A DNA stretch of 64,000 nt from Paenibacillus lacisoli (GCF_030580655.1 NZ_JAUQTB010000009.1:62001-126000); one strand, 5' to 3'; positions 53,884 through 62,474 are shown, numbered from the stretch's first letter. The notes: a model not told the origin generated them from the letters alone. Numbers and translations: made by a program.

Positions 53884-55374
53884 TCACTTTGTACCATCTA
53901 AACTGGATTGTTCTAAATGTCGTTTAAGCATTTTTGTTAATTTTCGAGCACCAGCTTTGTTGAGATGTGTAGAATCGTAAAAATCCTGATCAGTAAACCA
54001 TTCAGATTCAAAATAATTCAAGATATCTATATCAAACTCATTCCTCATATCTTCCATGTAATTGTCAAAGTCTCTTTTTATTCTTGAAGGAAAATACGGG
54101 TGGTAGTAACGGCTTACAGGGCAGATCACAACAATCGGCTTAATATTATTCTCAATAAGCATATTGATATATTTTTTCAATATTTTCTTGTTATCTCCTA
54201 CAGTTTCAGGATAATCTTTATTCCCATCCCTCTCCGCTTCTTGCCGTCCACTATTTCTATGTTCTTCATTCATAATGCCGTTTGTGAGCGTTTCCCACTT
54301 ACTCTCTGCCATTGATTTCAGGGTATCGAAAATCCTCAACAAATAGGGTTCAACGAATAGTTCTGCAGCCAAAGCTTCAAACTCGTTATACTTTTGAATT
54401 TTATTCTCTTTGTCCTCCAGATTACTAATGGTTTTAAAGAATGGGTAGTAATAATAAGCTCTATTTTTGAACTTGCTTCTGGAAAGATCATACTCCAAAC
54501 TGTAGTAACTCAAGCCAATGATGGCCCATTTTATTGGTTTCCCTTTTTTATGATAACTCACTATTTCTTCTGCCCACTGGAAATCATAAAACAAATCCTG
54601 GCTCGATACGGCTAAGTTCAGTGTTTGATAAGGGAGTTCATTCACATCAATGCCTACCTCAGTATAGGATATTCCCGTTATAAAGCTATCTATCTGTTTT
54701 TGTTTGCCATATAAAGAATTATAGGCTCTATATAGTTCAAAATCATAGTGATTGGATACAAACTCATACAAATTAAGCATTTTAATATCATCTTGCATGC
54801 TTTCGATTTTATAGTTGTCTGTGATAATCAAATATTCATATGAAAGATACGATACATCTTCAAATTCTAATATGGGAATTCCAGCCAAATATTTGCCGGT
54901 CAACTCGTTCTGTTCTGATATATAAGCGAGAATCTTCCGATTACGTGGATTTATGTAACTATTCAAATTGCTGGATAGCAGATTTACCCCAACAACGATC
55001 ACTTTTTTTGTTCCACTGACTTGATAGCTATAGGCGTTGAAATTTTGACGTAGAATTTTATAATGGTAAAGCAATTGACCGTATATCTCTATAATCTCTT
55101 TATCATTATTACAGTTATAGGCTGAAATCAAAAACTCAAATAAATCAAATACCTTGTATATATTCTGAATAACAACCTCAGAAGGATGCATCGTTAATAT
55201 GGGTTCGAGTTCCTGATTGAACTTTACTAACTCATCAATCATTACATTTATATTCGATGTAACAGCTTCACTGAATAGATTTTCTTCCAATATTGAAACA
55301 GAAGTTCTCATTACCTTCTCAATCTTCGCTAATTTAATTTCCACATTAAATAATGTTTCTGTCTCGTAGATCAT
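53884..55374 (-). CDS. Large SGNH-like protein with Rossmann-like N-terminal part
   Basis: 496 residues. A helical segment (1-115) is followed by a strand-turn region (KKVIVVGVNLLSSNLNSY ... ILAYISEQNELTGKYLAGIPIL) like the sugar/CoA-binding Rossmann units of surface-polysaccharide proteins. Residues about 235-490 look like a SGNH/DltD-type domain: LAVSSQDLFYDFQW, KWAIIGLSYYSLEYDL, IKPIVVICPVSRYYHPYFPS and the terminal DFYDSTHLNKAGARKL with the Asp/His pair. It probably modifies a surface polymer. GC is far below its neighbours, suggesting recent transfer. Confidence 0.7.
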   Translation of the reverse strand: MIYETETLFNVEIKLAKIEKVMRTSVSILEENLFSEAVTSNINVMIDELVKFNQELEPILTMHPSEVVIQNIYKVFDLFEFLISAYNCNNDKEIIEIYGQLLYHYKILRQNFNAYSYQVSGTKKVIVVGVNLLSSNLNSYINPRNRKILAYISEQNELTGKYLAGIPILEFEDVSYLSYEYLIITDNYKIESMQDDIKMLNLYEFVSNHYDFELYRAYNSLYGKQKQIDSFITGISYTEVGIDVNELPYQTLNLAVSSQDLFYDFQWAEEIVSYHKKGKPIKWAIIGLSYYSLEYDLSRSKFKNRAYYYYPFFKTISNLEDKENKIQKYNEFEALAAELFVEPYLLRIFDTLKSMAESKWETLTNGIMNEEHRNSGRQEAERDGNKDYPETVGDNKKILKKYINMLIENNIKPIVVICPVSRYYHPYFPSRIKRDFDNYMEDMRNEFDIDILNYFESEWFTDQDFYDSTHLNKAGARKLTKMLKRHLEQSSLDGTK

Positions 55375-55447
55375 AAATTATCTCCCTGTAAGCTCATTTT
55401 CCGTTTACCGTTTTATCGGTATAGCTGACATATAACATGAGAGCATA

Positions 55448-55474
55448 CAAAAAACCTGCGTCTCCGCAGGTTCT
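55448..55474 (-). terminator. Terminator of the nir operon
   Basis: On the minus strand AACCTGCG and CGCAGGTT pair around a 4-base loop and are followed by TTTTTTG. It lies 34 bp after cobA. Confidence 0.85.
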
Positions 55475-55507
55475 CTAAGCTCCCTTAAATTCTCATCAAC
55501 ACCATCA

Positions 55508-56290
55508 TCAGCTGATCTGTACCGCGTGCTGTATCCGGAAATCTTCGCACCTTGCCAGCAGCTCTTCACGTACCTGGACGACCTCACCAATTACAATCAG
55601 CGCCGGGTTTTTGATCTTCGCCGCCAGAGCCAGCTTCTCCAGCTGATCCAGCGTGCCGGTCACCACACGTTCGCGGTTCGTTGTGCTCCACTCCACGATT
55701 GCCGCCGGCATATCTGCGCGCTTCCCGTGCAGCAGCAGCTGAGCCCGTATCGTCCCGATCTGCCTCATTCCCATATAGATCACAAGGGTATCTACTGCGT
55801 GTGCAAGCAGATCCCAGCGGACCGGTGACTCGGAATCATTACACCGGCTGCCAGCAACCATGGCGCAGGAGCCTGCCATACCGCGGTGAGTCAGCGGAAT
55901 ACCGGTGCTAGCCGCCATCCCAGAGGCTGACGTTATCCCTGGTATAATCTCATAAGCGATACCTGCTTCGGCGAGTGCGAGGGCCTCCTCGCCCCCGCGG
56001 CCGAAGACCAGCGGGTCGCCTCCTTTCAGCCTTACCACTTGCTTTCCCGCGCCAGCCCACTGGATTAACAGCTTGTTAATCTCCTCCTGTAGCATGGCAT
56101 GCTGACCCGGTGCTTTGCCGCAATAGATTCTGACTGCCTCTTGCGGGGCAGCCTGCTGCAGAAGCTCCTCATTCACCAGCCTGTCATAGACCAGAACATC
56201 CGCGGAATGAATCCGCCGCAGAGCCTTAACCGTAATCAGCTCGGGATCTCCTGGTCCCGCCCCCACGATGGACACCCGGCCAGCCATCAT
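55508..56290 (-). CDS. cobA: Uroporphyrinogen-III C-methyltransferase (SUMT)
   Basis: 260 residues. The SAM-methyltransferase motifs are present: VSIVGAGPGDPELITVKA, VVRLKGGDPLVFGRGGEE, IIPGITSASGMAASTGIPLTHRG and TLVIYMGMRQIG. It methylates uroporphyrinogen III twice to precorrin-2, the first step to siroheme, the cofactor of both NirB and CysI in this window. Its ATG overlaps the nirC stop by four bases, so it is the last gene of the nitrite operon. No CysG-type dehydrogenase/chelatase domain is attached. Confidence 0.92.
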   Translation of the reverse strand: MMAGRVSIVGAGPGDPELITVKALRRIHSADVLVYDRLVNEELLQQAAPQEAVRIYCGKAPGQHAMLQEEINKLLIQWAGAGKQVVRLKGGDPLVFGRGGEEALALAEAGIAYEIIPGITSASGMAASTGIPLTHRGMAGSCAMVAGSRCNDSESPVRWDLLAHAVDTLVIYMGMRQIGTIRAQLLLHGKRADMPAAIVEWSTTNRERVVTGTLDQLEKLALAAKIKNPALIVIGEVVQVREELLARCEDFRIQHAVQIS

Positions 56291-57153
56291 CGCTGCTCCT
56301 CCGGGACCACTTCGAGGTTGAGCTCACGTACATGCAGCCCTCCCGCTTCCGCGGTTCTGCCTTTCCTGGCAAATCCGCGCTGTGAGACATAGAATAGAAT
56401 CCCTGTGAATAAAGCGCCGCCGATAAAATTCCCGATAAGCACCGGCACCTGATTCCACAGCCACCAGTCTCCCCAGGTGACAGAGGCTCCGAGCAGGATT
56501 CCAGCCGGAATGACAAACATGTTCACAACAGCGTGTTCAAAGCCCTGTGCGAAGAACGTAATGACCGGCAGGGACATCGCCGCAATTTTGCCCAGCGTCG
56601 ACTTGGAGGTCATCGCCATCACAACACCCAGCGTAACCAGCCAGTTGCACAGCACCGCCTTGATGATCACCAGCCCCATGCCTGCGGCACCGAGCTGCCG
56701 GTAAGCATTTGTCTTCGTTTCGCTCGCACTGATGATCGTCTGAATCAGCGGGCTGCTCATATCCGTGCCCATCTTGGTCAGCGTCAACCCGTACAGCGCG
56801 GCGTAAACCCCGCATCCCAGCAGGTGCCCGAGGATGACCCATACAAAGTTGTGAATCATACGCGCGGTGGTCGCCCTCCTCTCCAAGAGAGCGAGCGGAA
56901 TCAGGGCAAAGCTTCCCGTCACCAGCTCCAGCCCCAGCAGAATGATCATAATAAAGCCAACCGGGAAAATGATCGCGCCTGCCAGTGGCACATGAGTCTG
57001 CGCTGCTGCCGTGTAAGCCAGTGTGGTTGCACAGGCCAGAATAGCTCCAGCCAAAGCTCCCCGGACAATAAGCTGGGAATGGGATAACTCGGCTTTACTT
57101 TGCCCGGATGCAATCATGTTTTCGAGAACTTCTGCAGGTTTGACATAATCCAT
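56287..57153 (-). CDS. nirC: Formate/nitrite transporter family protein
   Basis: 288 residues with six membrane segments of the FNT channel fold. Family marks: GALAGAILACATTLAY, PVGFIMIILLGLELVTGSF, LCNWLVTLGVVMAM and GFEHAVVNMFVIPAGI (the FNT signature with the channel histidine). It admits nitrite (or exports excess) for the cytoplasmic NirBD reductase. It follows nirD after 36 bp and overlaps cobA. Confidence 0.9.
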   Translation of the reverse strand: MDYVKPAEVLENMIASGQSKAELSHSQLIVRGALAGAILACATTLAYTAAAQTHVPLAGAIIFPVGFIMIILLGLELVTGSFALIPLALLERRATTARMIHNFVWVILGHLLGCGVYAALYGLTLTKMGTDMSSPLIQTIISASETKTNAYRQLGAAGMGLVIIKAVLCNWLVTLGVVMAMTSKSTLGKIAAMSLPVITFFAQGFEHAVVNMFVIPAGILLGASVTWGDWWLWNQVPVLIGNFIGGALFTGILFYVSQRGFARKGRTAEAGGLHVRELNLEVVPEEQR

Positions 57154-57189
57154 ATTTATTCCTCCTGTTCAAGCTGCTTTATTTAGGGG

Positions 57190-57522
57190 TCAGGCATACT
57201 GCAGGGTAAGATAAATGAGACCGCGTTCCGCGTCAATTGCTACGGGAAACGTACGGACGCACCCGGTATCCGGGTCTTGCACACGGCCGCTGACCAGATC
57301 AATGCGCCAGTCGTGCAGCGGACAATGCACTTTCGTTCCGCATACCATCCCTTCGGAGAGCAGCCCTCCTTTATGCGGGCATTTATTCTCGACGGCCAAA
57401 ATCTGGCCATCTGACAAACGGAACAGCGCAATCTCCAGCTCATCCACTCTGATCGTGCGCGAACCTTTGCGGTCAACATCAGCCACTTCACCCACCAGCA
57501 CTTTTCTCGTATGCATCGTCAT
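57190..57522 (-). CDS. nirD: Nitrite reductase small subunit, Rieske type
   Basis: 110 residues with a Rieske fold. The cluster-binding pair is CPHKGGLLSEGMV ... CPLHDWRIDL. It associates with NirB in NADH-dependent nitrite reduction. It begins 9 bp after nirB and ends just before nirC. Length is usual. Confidence 0.93.
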   Translation of the reverse strand: MTMHTRKVLVGEVADVDRKGSRTIRVDELEIALFRLSDGQILAVENKCPHKGGLLSEGMVCGTKVHCPLHDWRIDLVSGRVQDPDTGCVRTFPVAIDAERGLIYLTLQYA

Positions 57523-57531
57523 TCCCCCCGG

Positions 57532-59961
57532 TTATTGTTCGACTTTGGCGCCGGACAGGCTTTCAAAATTTTTACGCAGCTCCGGCTCTTCAATGATCTG
57601 CTTCCATGGGTCGGTGGTCACCGCCAGTGCAGCCTGGATGCGGGATTGCAGTGCCAGCCGCTCTTCATGGCTCTCCAGCGCCTGCTTGATGCTCCCCAGT
57701 CCAACACGTTCCACCCAATTCGATGTCCGCTCATTCCAATTCGCATGCTCCCGGTAATACTGAAGAAAGGCACTGGCCCACTCGACCACTTCATCTTCTG
57801 TCTTGACCACACACAGCAGATCTGTCGCCCGGACATGAACGCCGCCGTTGCCGCCGATATGCAGCTCCCAGCCGCCGTCGATCGCCACGATACCAAAGTC
57901 CTTGATCGTCGCCTCCGCACAGTTCCGTGGACAGCCCGATACTGCCAGCTTGACCTTCGACGGGGTGTTCAGCCGTTCAAATTCCTTCTCCAGCCGGATC
58001 CCCATCCCAATCGCATCCTGGGTTCCGAATCGGCAGAACGTATTGCCCACGCATGTTTTGACTGTGCGGAGCGTTTTGCCATAGGCATGGCCTGAAGGCA
58101 TATCGAGCGCTTCCCAGATCTTCGGCAGGTTTTCCTTCCGGATGCCGAGCAAATCAAGCCGTTGACCACCGGTAAACTTCACCAGCGGAACTTCGAACTG
58201 CTCCGCAACCTCTGCGATTTTCTTCAGCTCCGCCGGTGAAGTGACTCCGCCATAAATGCGTGGAACGACCGAGTAGGTACCGTCCTTCTGGATGTTGGCA
58301 TGAAAGCGCTCGTTAGTAATACGGGATTCTTTCTCATCCACATACTCTTCCGGCCACAGCATACCCAGATAATAGTTCAGCGCCGGCCGGCATTTCGTAC
58401 AGCCTTCCTCGGTGTCCCAGCCCAGGACATTCATCACTTCCTTCACAGACATCAGGCGCATCCGCTTCATTTCCTCCACAATCTCATCCCGGGTCAGCGT
58501 CGTGCATCCGCAGATGCCCTCTTTAGCTGAAACCGCCTTGTCTCCGGCGTACAGCTGCAGAAGCCCTTCTACCTGGGGCTTGCAGCCGCCGCATGAAGCC
58601 GATGCCTTGGTGCAGGCCTTGATTTGTCCCACGCTGGTACAGTCCTTCTCCTGTATAGCTTCCAGGATCGTTCCCTTGGACACCCCGTTGCAGCCGCAGA
58701 CGATTTCTTCATTCGACATTTGCATCAGTCTGTTGTTACCTGATGAGATATTGCGAGCGTCTGACGGGATCCCGAGGAGAAGCTCTTTCTCCCTGCCTTT
58801 GATCGATTCACCGCTCTTGATGATGGAAAACAGCTCCGCTCCGTCATCAATATCCCCGAACAGCACAGCACCCGCGAGGCGATCCTCATGAATGACCAGC
58901 TTCTTATATACACCGCTGATTTCATCCTGAAATTTGAGTACCCGGGTTCCTTCCTGCTCGATAAACGTCCCGGCTGAGAAGACGTCCACTCCCGATACCT
59001 TCAGCTTCGTTGAGGTTACAGAACCGTGATAGCCGTCCGTCGGTGCGCCTGCAAGCCGCTTGGCCAGCACGGCCCCTTGCTCGTACAGGGGAGCCACCAG
59101 GCCATAGGAGATCCCCCGGTGTTCGGCACATTCACCCAATGCATAGACACCGGGAATGTTCGTCTCCATATTATCGTTCACCACGATCCCGCGGTTCACT
59201 TCAATGCCTGCTCCACGCGCCAGTTCGGTGTTCGGCTTAATTCCTACCGCCATCACGATCAGATCGGTATCGATCGTCTCGCCGCCCGAGAAGCGCAGCC
59301 CTTTCACGCGCTTACGCCCCAGAATACTCTCCGAGCTGCGGGATAACAGAAATTTCATGCCCTGGGCTTCGAGCTCGGACTGCAGCATGCGGGAAGCAGC
59401 TTCATCCAGCTGACGGTCCATCAGATAAGGGTGAATGTGTATGACGGATACCTCCATTCCCAGATGCAGCAGTCCCCTTGCGGCCTCAAGCCCCAGCAGA
59501 CCGCCGCCGATGACTGCTGCTTTGCGATAAGACCGGGAGGTCTCCATCATCATCTGACAGTCCTGGATGCTGCGGAAGGCGATAACCCCTTCCTTATCCG
59601 CTCCAGGCAGGGGCAGCATGAACGGATTGGAGCCTGTCGCCAGGATCAGCTTATCGTACTCCACAACGGCTCCCTTATCGGAATAGACTTTGCGGCGTTC
59701 GGTATCCAGCCGGGTAACCGTATGTCCAAGATGAAGCTGAATATGGTTGCCGGCATACCAGTCCAGATCATTCAGCACAATATCATTCAGATCAGCTCCG
59801 CCTGCAAGGACAGATGACAGCATGATCCGGTTGTAGTTTGGATGCGGCTCCGAACCAAATATCGTGATTTCATATTGATCAGGGGCAAGCTTCAGCAGAT
59901 GCTCCAAGGCACGCAGCCCCGCCATCCCATTACCGACCAGTACCAGTTTCTGTTTATTCAT
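57532..59961 (-). CDS. nirB: NADH-dependent assimilatory nitrite reductase, large subunit
   Basis: 809 residues. N-terminal FAD/NAD domains (LVLVGNGMAGLRALEHLL; AAVIGGGLLGLEAARGL), a BFD-type [2Fe-2S] site (VCGCNGVSKGTI ... CTKASASCGGC) at about 415-480, then nitrite/sulfite reductase ferredoxin-like and catalytic domains with the 4Fe-4S/siroheme cysteines (CVGNTFCRFG ... SGCPRNCAEA). It reduces nitrite to ammonium. It starts the operon nirB-nirD-nirC-cobA, whose leader holds two ANTAR-type hairpins and a terminator. Confidence 0.95.
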   Translation of the reverse strand: MNKQKLVLVGNGMAGLRALEHLLKLAPDQYEITIFGSEPHPNYNRIMLSSVLAGGADLNDIVLNDLDWYAGNHIQLHLGHTVTRLDTERRKVYSDKGAVVEYDKLILATGSNPFMLPLPGADKEGVIAFRSIQDCQMMMETSRSYRKAAVIGGGLLGLEAARGLLHLGMEVSVIHIHPYLMDRQLDEAASRMLQSELEAQGMKFLLSRSSESILGRKRVKGLRFSGGETIDTDLIVMAVGIKPNTELARGAGIEVNRGIVVNDNMETNIPGVYALGECAEHRGISYGLVAPLYEQGAVLAKRLAGAPTDGYHGSVTSTKLKVSGVDVFSAGTFIEQEGTRVLKFQDEISGVYKKLVIHEDRLAGAVLFGDIDDGAELFSIIKSGESIKGREKELLLGIPSDARNISSGNNRLMQMSNEEIVCGCNGVSKGTILEAIQEKDCTSVGQIKACTKASASCGGCKPQVEGLLQLYAGDKAVSAKEGICGCTTLTRDEIVEEMKRMRLMSVKEVMNVLGWDTEEGCTKCRPALNYYLGMLWPEEYVDEKESRITNERFHANIQKDGTYSVVPRIYGGVTSPAELKKIAEVAEQFEVPLVKFTGGQRLDLLGIRKENLPKIWEALDMPSGHAYGKTLRTVKTCVGNTFCRFGTQDAIGMGIRLEKEFERLNTPSKVKLAVSGCPRNCAEATIKDFGIVAIDGGWELHIGGNGGVHVRATDLLCVVKTEDEVVEWASAFLQYYREHANWNERTSNWVERVGLGSIKQALESHEERLALQSRIQAALAVTTDPWKQIIEEPELRKNFESLSGAKVEQ

Positions 59962-60018
59962 CTCTGTGTCTCTCCCTCCGTAATCTCACCTTTACCTTGG
60001 TACCTAGAACCCGGGAAC

Positions 60019-60079
60019 AGAAAAAGCCCGCTTCAATTCACAGGAAACATACGGCTTCCATGTAAAATGAAACAGGCTT
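60019..60079 (-). terminator. Leader terminator of the nir operon
   Basis: On the minus strand AAGCCTGTTTCA pairs with TGAAGCGGGCTT (12 bp, two G-U pairs) and is followed by a TTTTT run, about 60 nt before the nirB start. Its 5' arm (60068-60079) overlaps the second regulatory hairpin at 60074-60087, so the two structures exclude each other. Confidence 0.85.
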
Positions 60080-60111
60080 CGTTGCCTAATCCGAATACGC
60101 CATTGTATTCG
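60074..60111 (-). promoter_or_regulatory. Tandem ANTAR-target hairpins in the nir leader
   Basis: On the minus strand, hairpin 1 (60092-60111) is CGAATAC-AATGGC-GTATTCG and hairpin 2 (60074-60087) is AGGC-AACGAA-GCCT, four bases apart. Both loops have six bases with A at position 1 and G at position 4, the known ANTAR recognition pattern. Binding would keep the 3' arm of hairpin 2 away from the terminator and allow readthrough into nirB. Confidence 0.88.
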
Positions 60112-60131
60112 TTCATGATTATTTATACCTG

Positions 60132-60161
60132 ACTATACACTGCGCACCAACGATACGTCAA
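60132..60161 (-). promoter_or_regulatory. Sigma-A promoter of the nir operon
   Basis: On the minus strand TTGACG and TATAGT are separated by 18 bp; the transcript would start near 60125, just before the two hairpins. Confidence 0.75.
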
Positions 60162-60216
60162 TATATATAACATACAAAATTTTTATTATAAAAAAACTCA
60201 CGATTTCCGATTTTTG

Positions 60217-60233
60217 TGTTATATAATATTACA
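60217..60233. promoter_or_regulatory. GlnR/TnrA-type operator
   Basis: TGTTATATAATATTACA matches TGTNA-N7-TNACA exactly. It lies 27-43 bp before the ANTAR gene and 56 bp upstream of the nir -35 element, and contains a TATAAT that could be the -10 of the ANTAR gene. It would link both transcripts to nitrogen status. Confidence 0.7.
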
Positions 60234-60259
60234 TAAATCAGCCAAAGGAGCTCTGGACG

Positions 60260-60874
60260 ATGCACTCTCTATTAGTCATCAAAAGCGAAATGTTCACTTT
60301 TGACAACCATTCACCGAAGTGTGCGGCGCCGCCCGCGCCGGAGCATATCCTGCGCTTGAGCGGTTATCAGACAGAAGCCGCCGTAACCTTGGAGCAGGCT
60401 TCCCTGCCCCTTCAGGATGCGGATGCCTTCGTGCTGTATGTACCGATCAGTGAATACACCGATTGGCGGAACCGGCTAACTGCACGCAAGGCAGCCCCTG
60501 TGCTGTGGTGGTGCTGTGAAGAAACGTCCAGCCAATCTGCTGCCGCCTGTGAAGATGACGTGCTGCCGGATGGAATTTTGTCTCCTTCCATGACCGAGCT
60601 GGAAATTCACTGGTCACTTCATTTCAGCTCCAGACATTTTCTTGCCAGTCAGCATTGGAAGACGGAACGGGAGCAGCTGCAGGCACGAATTGAAGAACGC
60701 AAGTGGATTGATATGGCGAAGGAGATTCTCTCCAAGCTGAGAGGCATTTCCGAGTCCGAGGCCTATGATCACCTGCGCAAGCAGGCAATGAATGAACGCA
60801 AACGCATCGTGGATGTGGCTACTTCCATCGTCAAGGCCTATCAGCTGCTGCATAAATCCTCATTGAAAGGGTGA
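60260..60874 (+). CDS. ANTAR-domain antiterminator (NasT/NasR type)
   Basis: 204 residues. The C-terminal ANTAR domain (about 140-200) reads RIEERKWIDMAKEILSKLRG, SESEAYDHLRKQAM, then DVATSIVKAYQLL. The N-terminal part has receiver-like size, but the aspartate pocket is missing (LLVIKSEMF, ADAFVLYVP), so phosphorylation control is unlikely. ANTAR proteins bind paired hexaloop hairpins in leader RNA; such a pair lies in the divergent nir leader. AAAGGAG precedes the ATG. The stop overlaps the next gene's first possible start, and both likely share a transcript. Confidence 0.92.
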   Translation: MHSLLVIKSEMFTFDNHSPKCAAPPAPEHILRLSGYQTEAAVTLEQASLPLQDADAFVLYVPISEYTDWRNRLTARKAAPVLWWCCEETSSQSAAACEDDVLPDGILSPSMTELEIHWSLHFSSRHFLASQHWKTEREQLQARIEERKWIDMAKEILSKLRGISESEAYDHLRKQAMNERKRIVDVATSIVKAYQLLHKSSLKG

Positions 60875-60882
60875 TCCCGCTT

Positions 60883-61932
60883 ATGATTCATTTACTTAAA
60901 GAAGTAGCCCGAGGCAAGCGCGGAGCCCGGGACCTGTCATATGACGAAGCGCTGTCCGCCGCAGAACTCATTCTGACCGGTACAGCTACACCGGCCCAGA
61001 CCGGGGCATTCCTGGCTGCAGAACGTCTCAAGGAGGAATCGCTGGATGAACTTCAGGCTTTCGTACAGGTATGCCGCCGTTATGCGCGCCGTGAGCGCAT
61101 TTTTCCTGACGGTCTGGACTGCGCAAGCCCATATGACGGACGCCGCAAAACCTTTATGGCCACCTTCCCGGCAGCTTTCCTGTTATCCGCGGCCGGACAG
61201 CCCGTCACACTCCATGGCTGTGCCTCACTGCCGCCCAAGCGGGGCATTGTGCTGCAGGATCTGTTCACTGAGGCAGGCATGAGCATGAAGGAGCTGACCC
61301 GTGAAGACTTTATTAAAGCTGCCCGTGAAAGCGGGGTGCTGTATGCCGATTCCGAGCAGTGGTGCCCGCCGCTGCAGCAGATTCGTCCGCTGCGTGAGGA
61401 GCTCGACATGCGGACGATCTTCAACACGGTGGAGAAGCTTGTAGATTACGGGCATTCCTCTTCGATCGTGTTCGGCATTTTCCATGGTACGGTGTTTGAC
61501 CGTCTCTCCCGTCTACTCGTTCAGCTCGGCTACCGGAACGCTTTGATCATTCAGGGACAGGAAGGATCGGAAGATCTGCATATCCATCGGCCGACCCGGA
61601 TGTACAGCGTAAACGATGGGACGGCCTCCTTAACAACCGTTGATCCCGAACTGCTGGGACTGGAAACGGCCGTGCCTGAAATAGAATGGACGGCAGAGCT
61701 GCAGCTGCGCACAGCCGAGGAGGTGCTGCAGGGCGGCGGACATATGGCCTTCTATAATCAGACCCTGCTGAACAGCGCGGTCCGCCTGCAGTTGACAGGT
61801 GCCGTCGACTCGGTTGAGGAGGGTGTGTACACATGTAAAAGCCTGCTCGACAGCGGGGCAGCCTGGCAGACCTACCAAGCATGGCGGCATTCGCTTCTGG
61901 CGCCGGCCGGCTCGGGTTATGATACCAGGTAG
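60883..61932 (+). CDS. Anthranilate phosphoribosyltransferase-like (TrpD2/YbiB-type) protein
   Basis: 349 residues with the TrpD fold: N-terminal helical domain (LSYDEALSAAELILTGTATPAQTGAFLAAERLK) and a phosphorylase-type alpha/beta domain (AAFLLSAAGQPVTLHGCA ... EKLVDYGHSSSIVFGIFHGTVFDRLSRLL). The phosphoribosyl-diphosphate GTGGD and NxST motifs of real TrpD are absent and replaced by ASPYDGRRKTF, so it is not a tryptophan enzyme. Its ribosome site lies in the ANTAR stop region, so translation is coupled. A role in nitrite regulation is suggested only by position. Confidence 0.85.
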   Translation: MIHLLKEVARGKRGARDLSYDEALSAAELILTGTATPAQTGAFLAAERLKEESLDELQAFVQVCRRYARRERIFPDGLDCASPYDGRRKTFMATFPAAFLLSAAGQPVTLHGCASLPPKRGIVLQDLFTEAGMSMKELTREDFIKAARESGVLYADSEQWCPPLQQIRPLREELDMRTIFNTVEKLVDYGHSSSIVFGIFHGTVFDRLSRLLVQLGYRNALIIQGQEGSEDLHIHRPTRMYSVNDGTASLTTVDPELLGLETAVPEIEWTAELQLRTAEEVLQGGGHMAFYNQTLLNSAVRLQLTGAVDSVEEGVYTCKSLLDSGAAWQTYQAWRHSLLAPAGSGYDTR

Positions 61933-61952
61933 CGGCAGATCAACAGACCCCC

Positions 61953-61986
61953 CCTCCTTTTTCTGTGACGGAAAAAGGAGGTTTTC
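61953..61986 (+). terminator. Terminator after the TrpD-like gene
   Basis: CCTCCTTTTTC and GAAAAAGGAGG form an 11-bp stem with a 7-base loop, followed by TTTTC. It can also act on the converging gene. Confidence 0.85.
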
Positions 61987-61997
61987 TATTTGCAAGC

Positions 61998-62447
61998 CTA
62001 TTCCATCTCTTTCTTCCCTCTGTACATGTTCCAATATTCTTCTCCGATATCCCGAAAGGCCTCTTCGATCAGCTCTCCCCATTCTGCCATCAGCTCATCC
62101 GTATAGTTAAGATGTCTATCCCTGTTATCCACCTGATACCTGTCCAGCAGTGCCTTATGTGTCATTGTCTGAATGGCGTCAAAGAGAACCCGGTACACAA
62201 CGTGTTCCATCGGGCAGCCCCGCTCCCGTTTGAAGATAATGCCCCGTTCGTACTCCTCTATGGTATAGCCGCGAGGCCCTTCCCCGATATATGCCTTAAA
62301 ATCATCATGAAAAGGATGATCAGACGCATTCGCAAACGCATCTACCACCAGCTGCTCATCTCCCGGTTTATAGATGTTGATGCGAAGCAGCAGGTCAATT
62401 ATCGTATTTTTGAGACTGTTCAGATCCGGATTGTGTTTCAGGCTCAT
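61998..62447 (-). CDS. Imm63-like immunity-type protein
   Basis: 149 residues, acidic. The region YTIEEYERGIIFKRERG, MEHVVYRVLFDAIQTMTHKAL and RYQVDNRDRHLNYTDELMAEWGEL matches the layout of Imm63-type immunity proteins (ERG...DELLY.VF...MA...R...D.R...). No toxin gene is adjacent. AAGGAGAGG stands directly before the ATG. A 15-bp tandem repeat lies 27 bp upstream and may affect its promoter. Confidence 0.7.
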   Translation of the reverse strand: MSLKHNPDLNSLKNTIIDLLLRINIYKPGDEQLVVDAFANASDHPFHDDFKAYIGEGPRGYTIEEYERGIIFKRERGCPMEHVVYRVLFDAIQTMTHKALLDRYQVDNRDRHLNYTDELMAEWGELIEEAFRDIGEEYWNMYRGKKEME

Positions 62448-62474
62448 CCTCTCCTTGCCGTTACTCGTTTCCTA

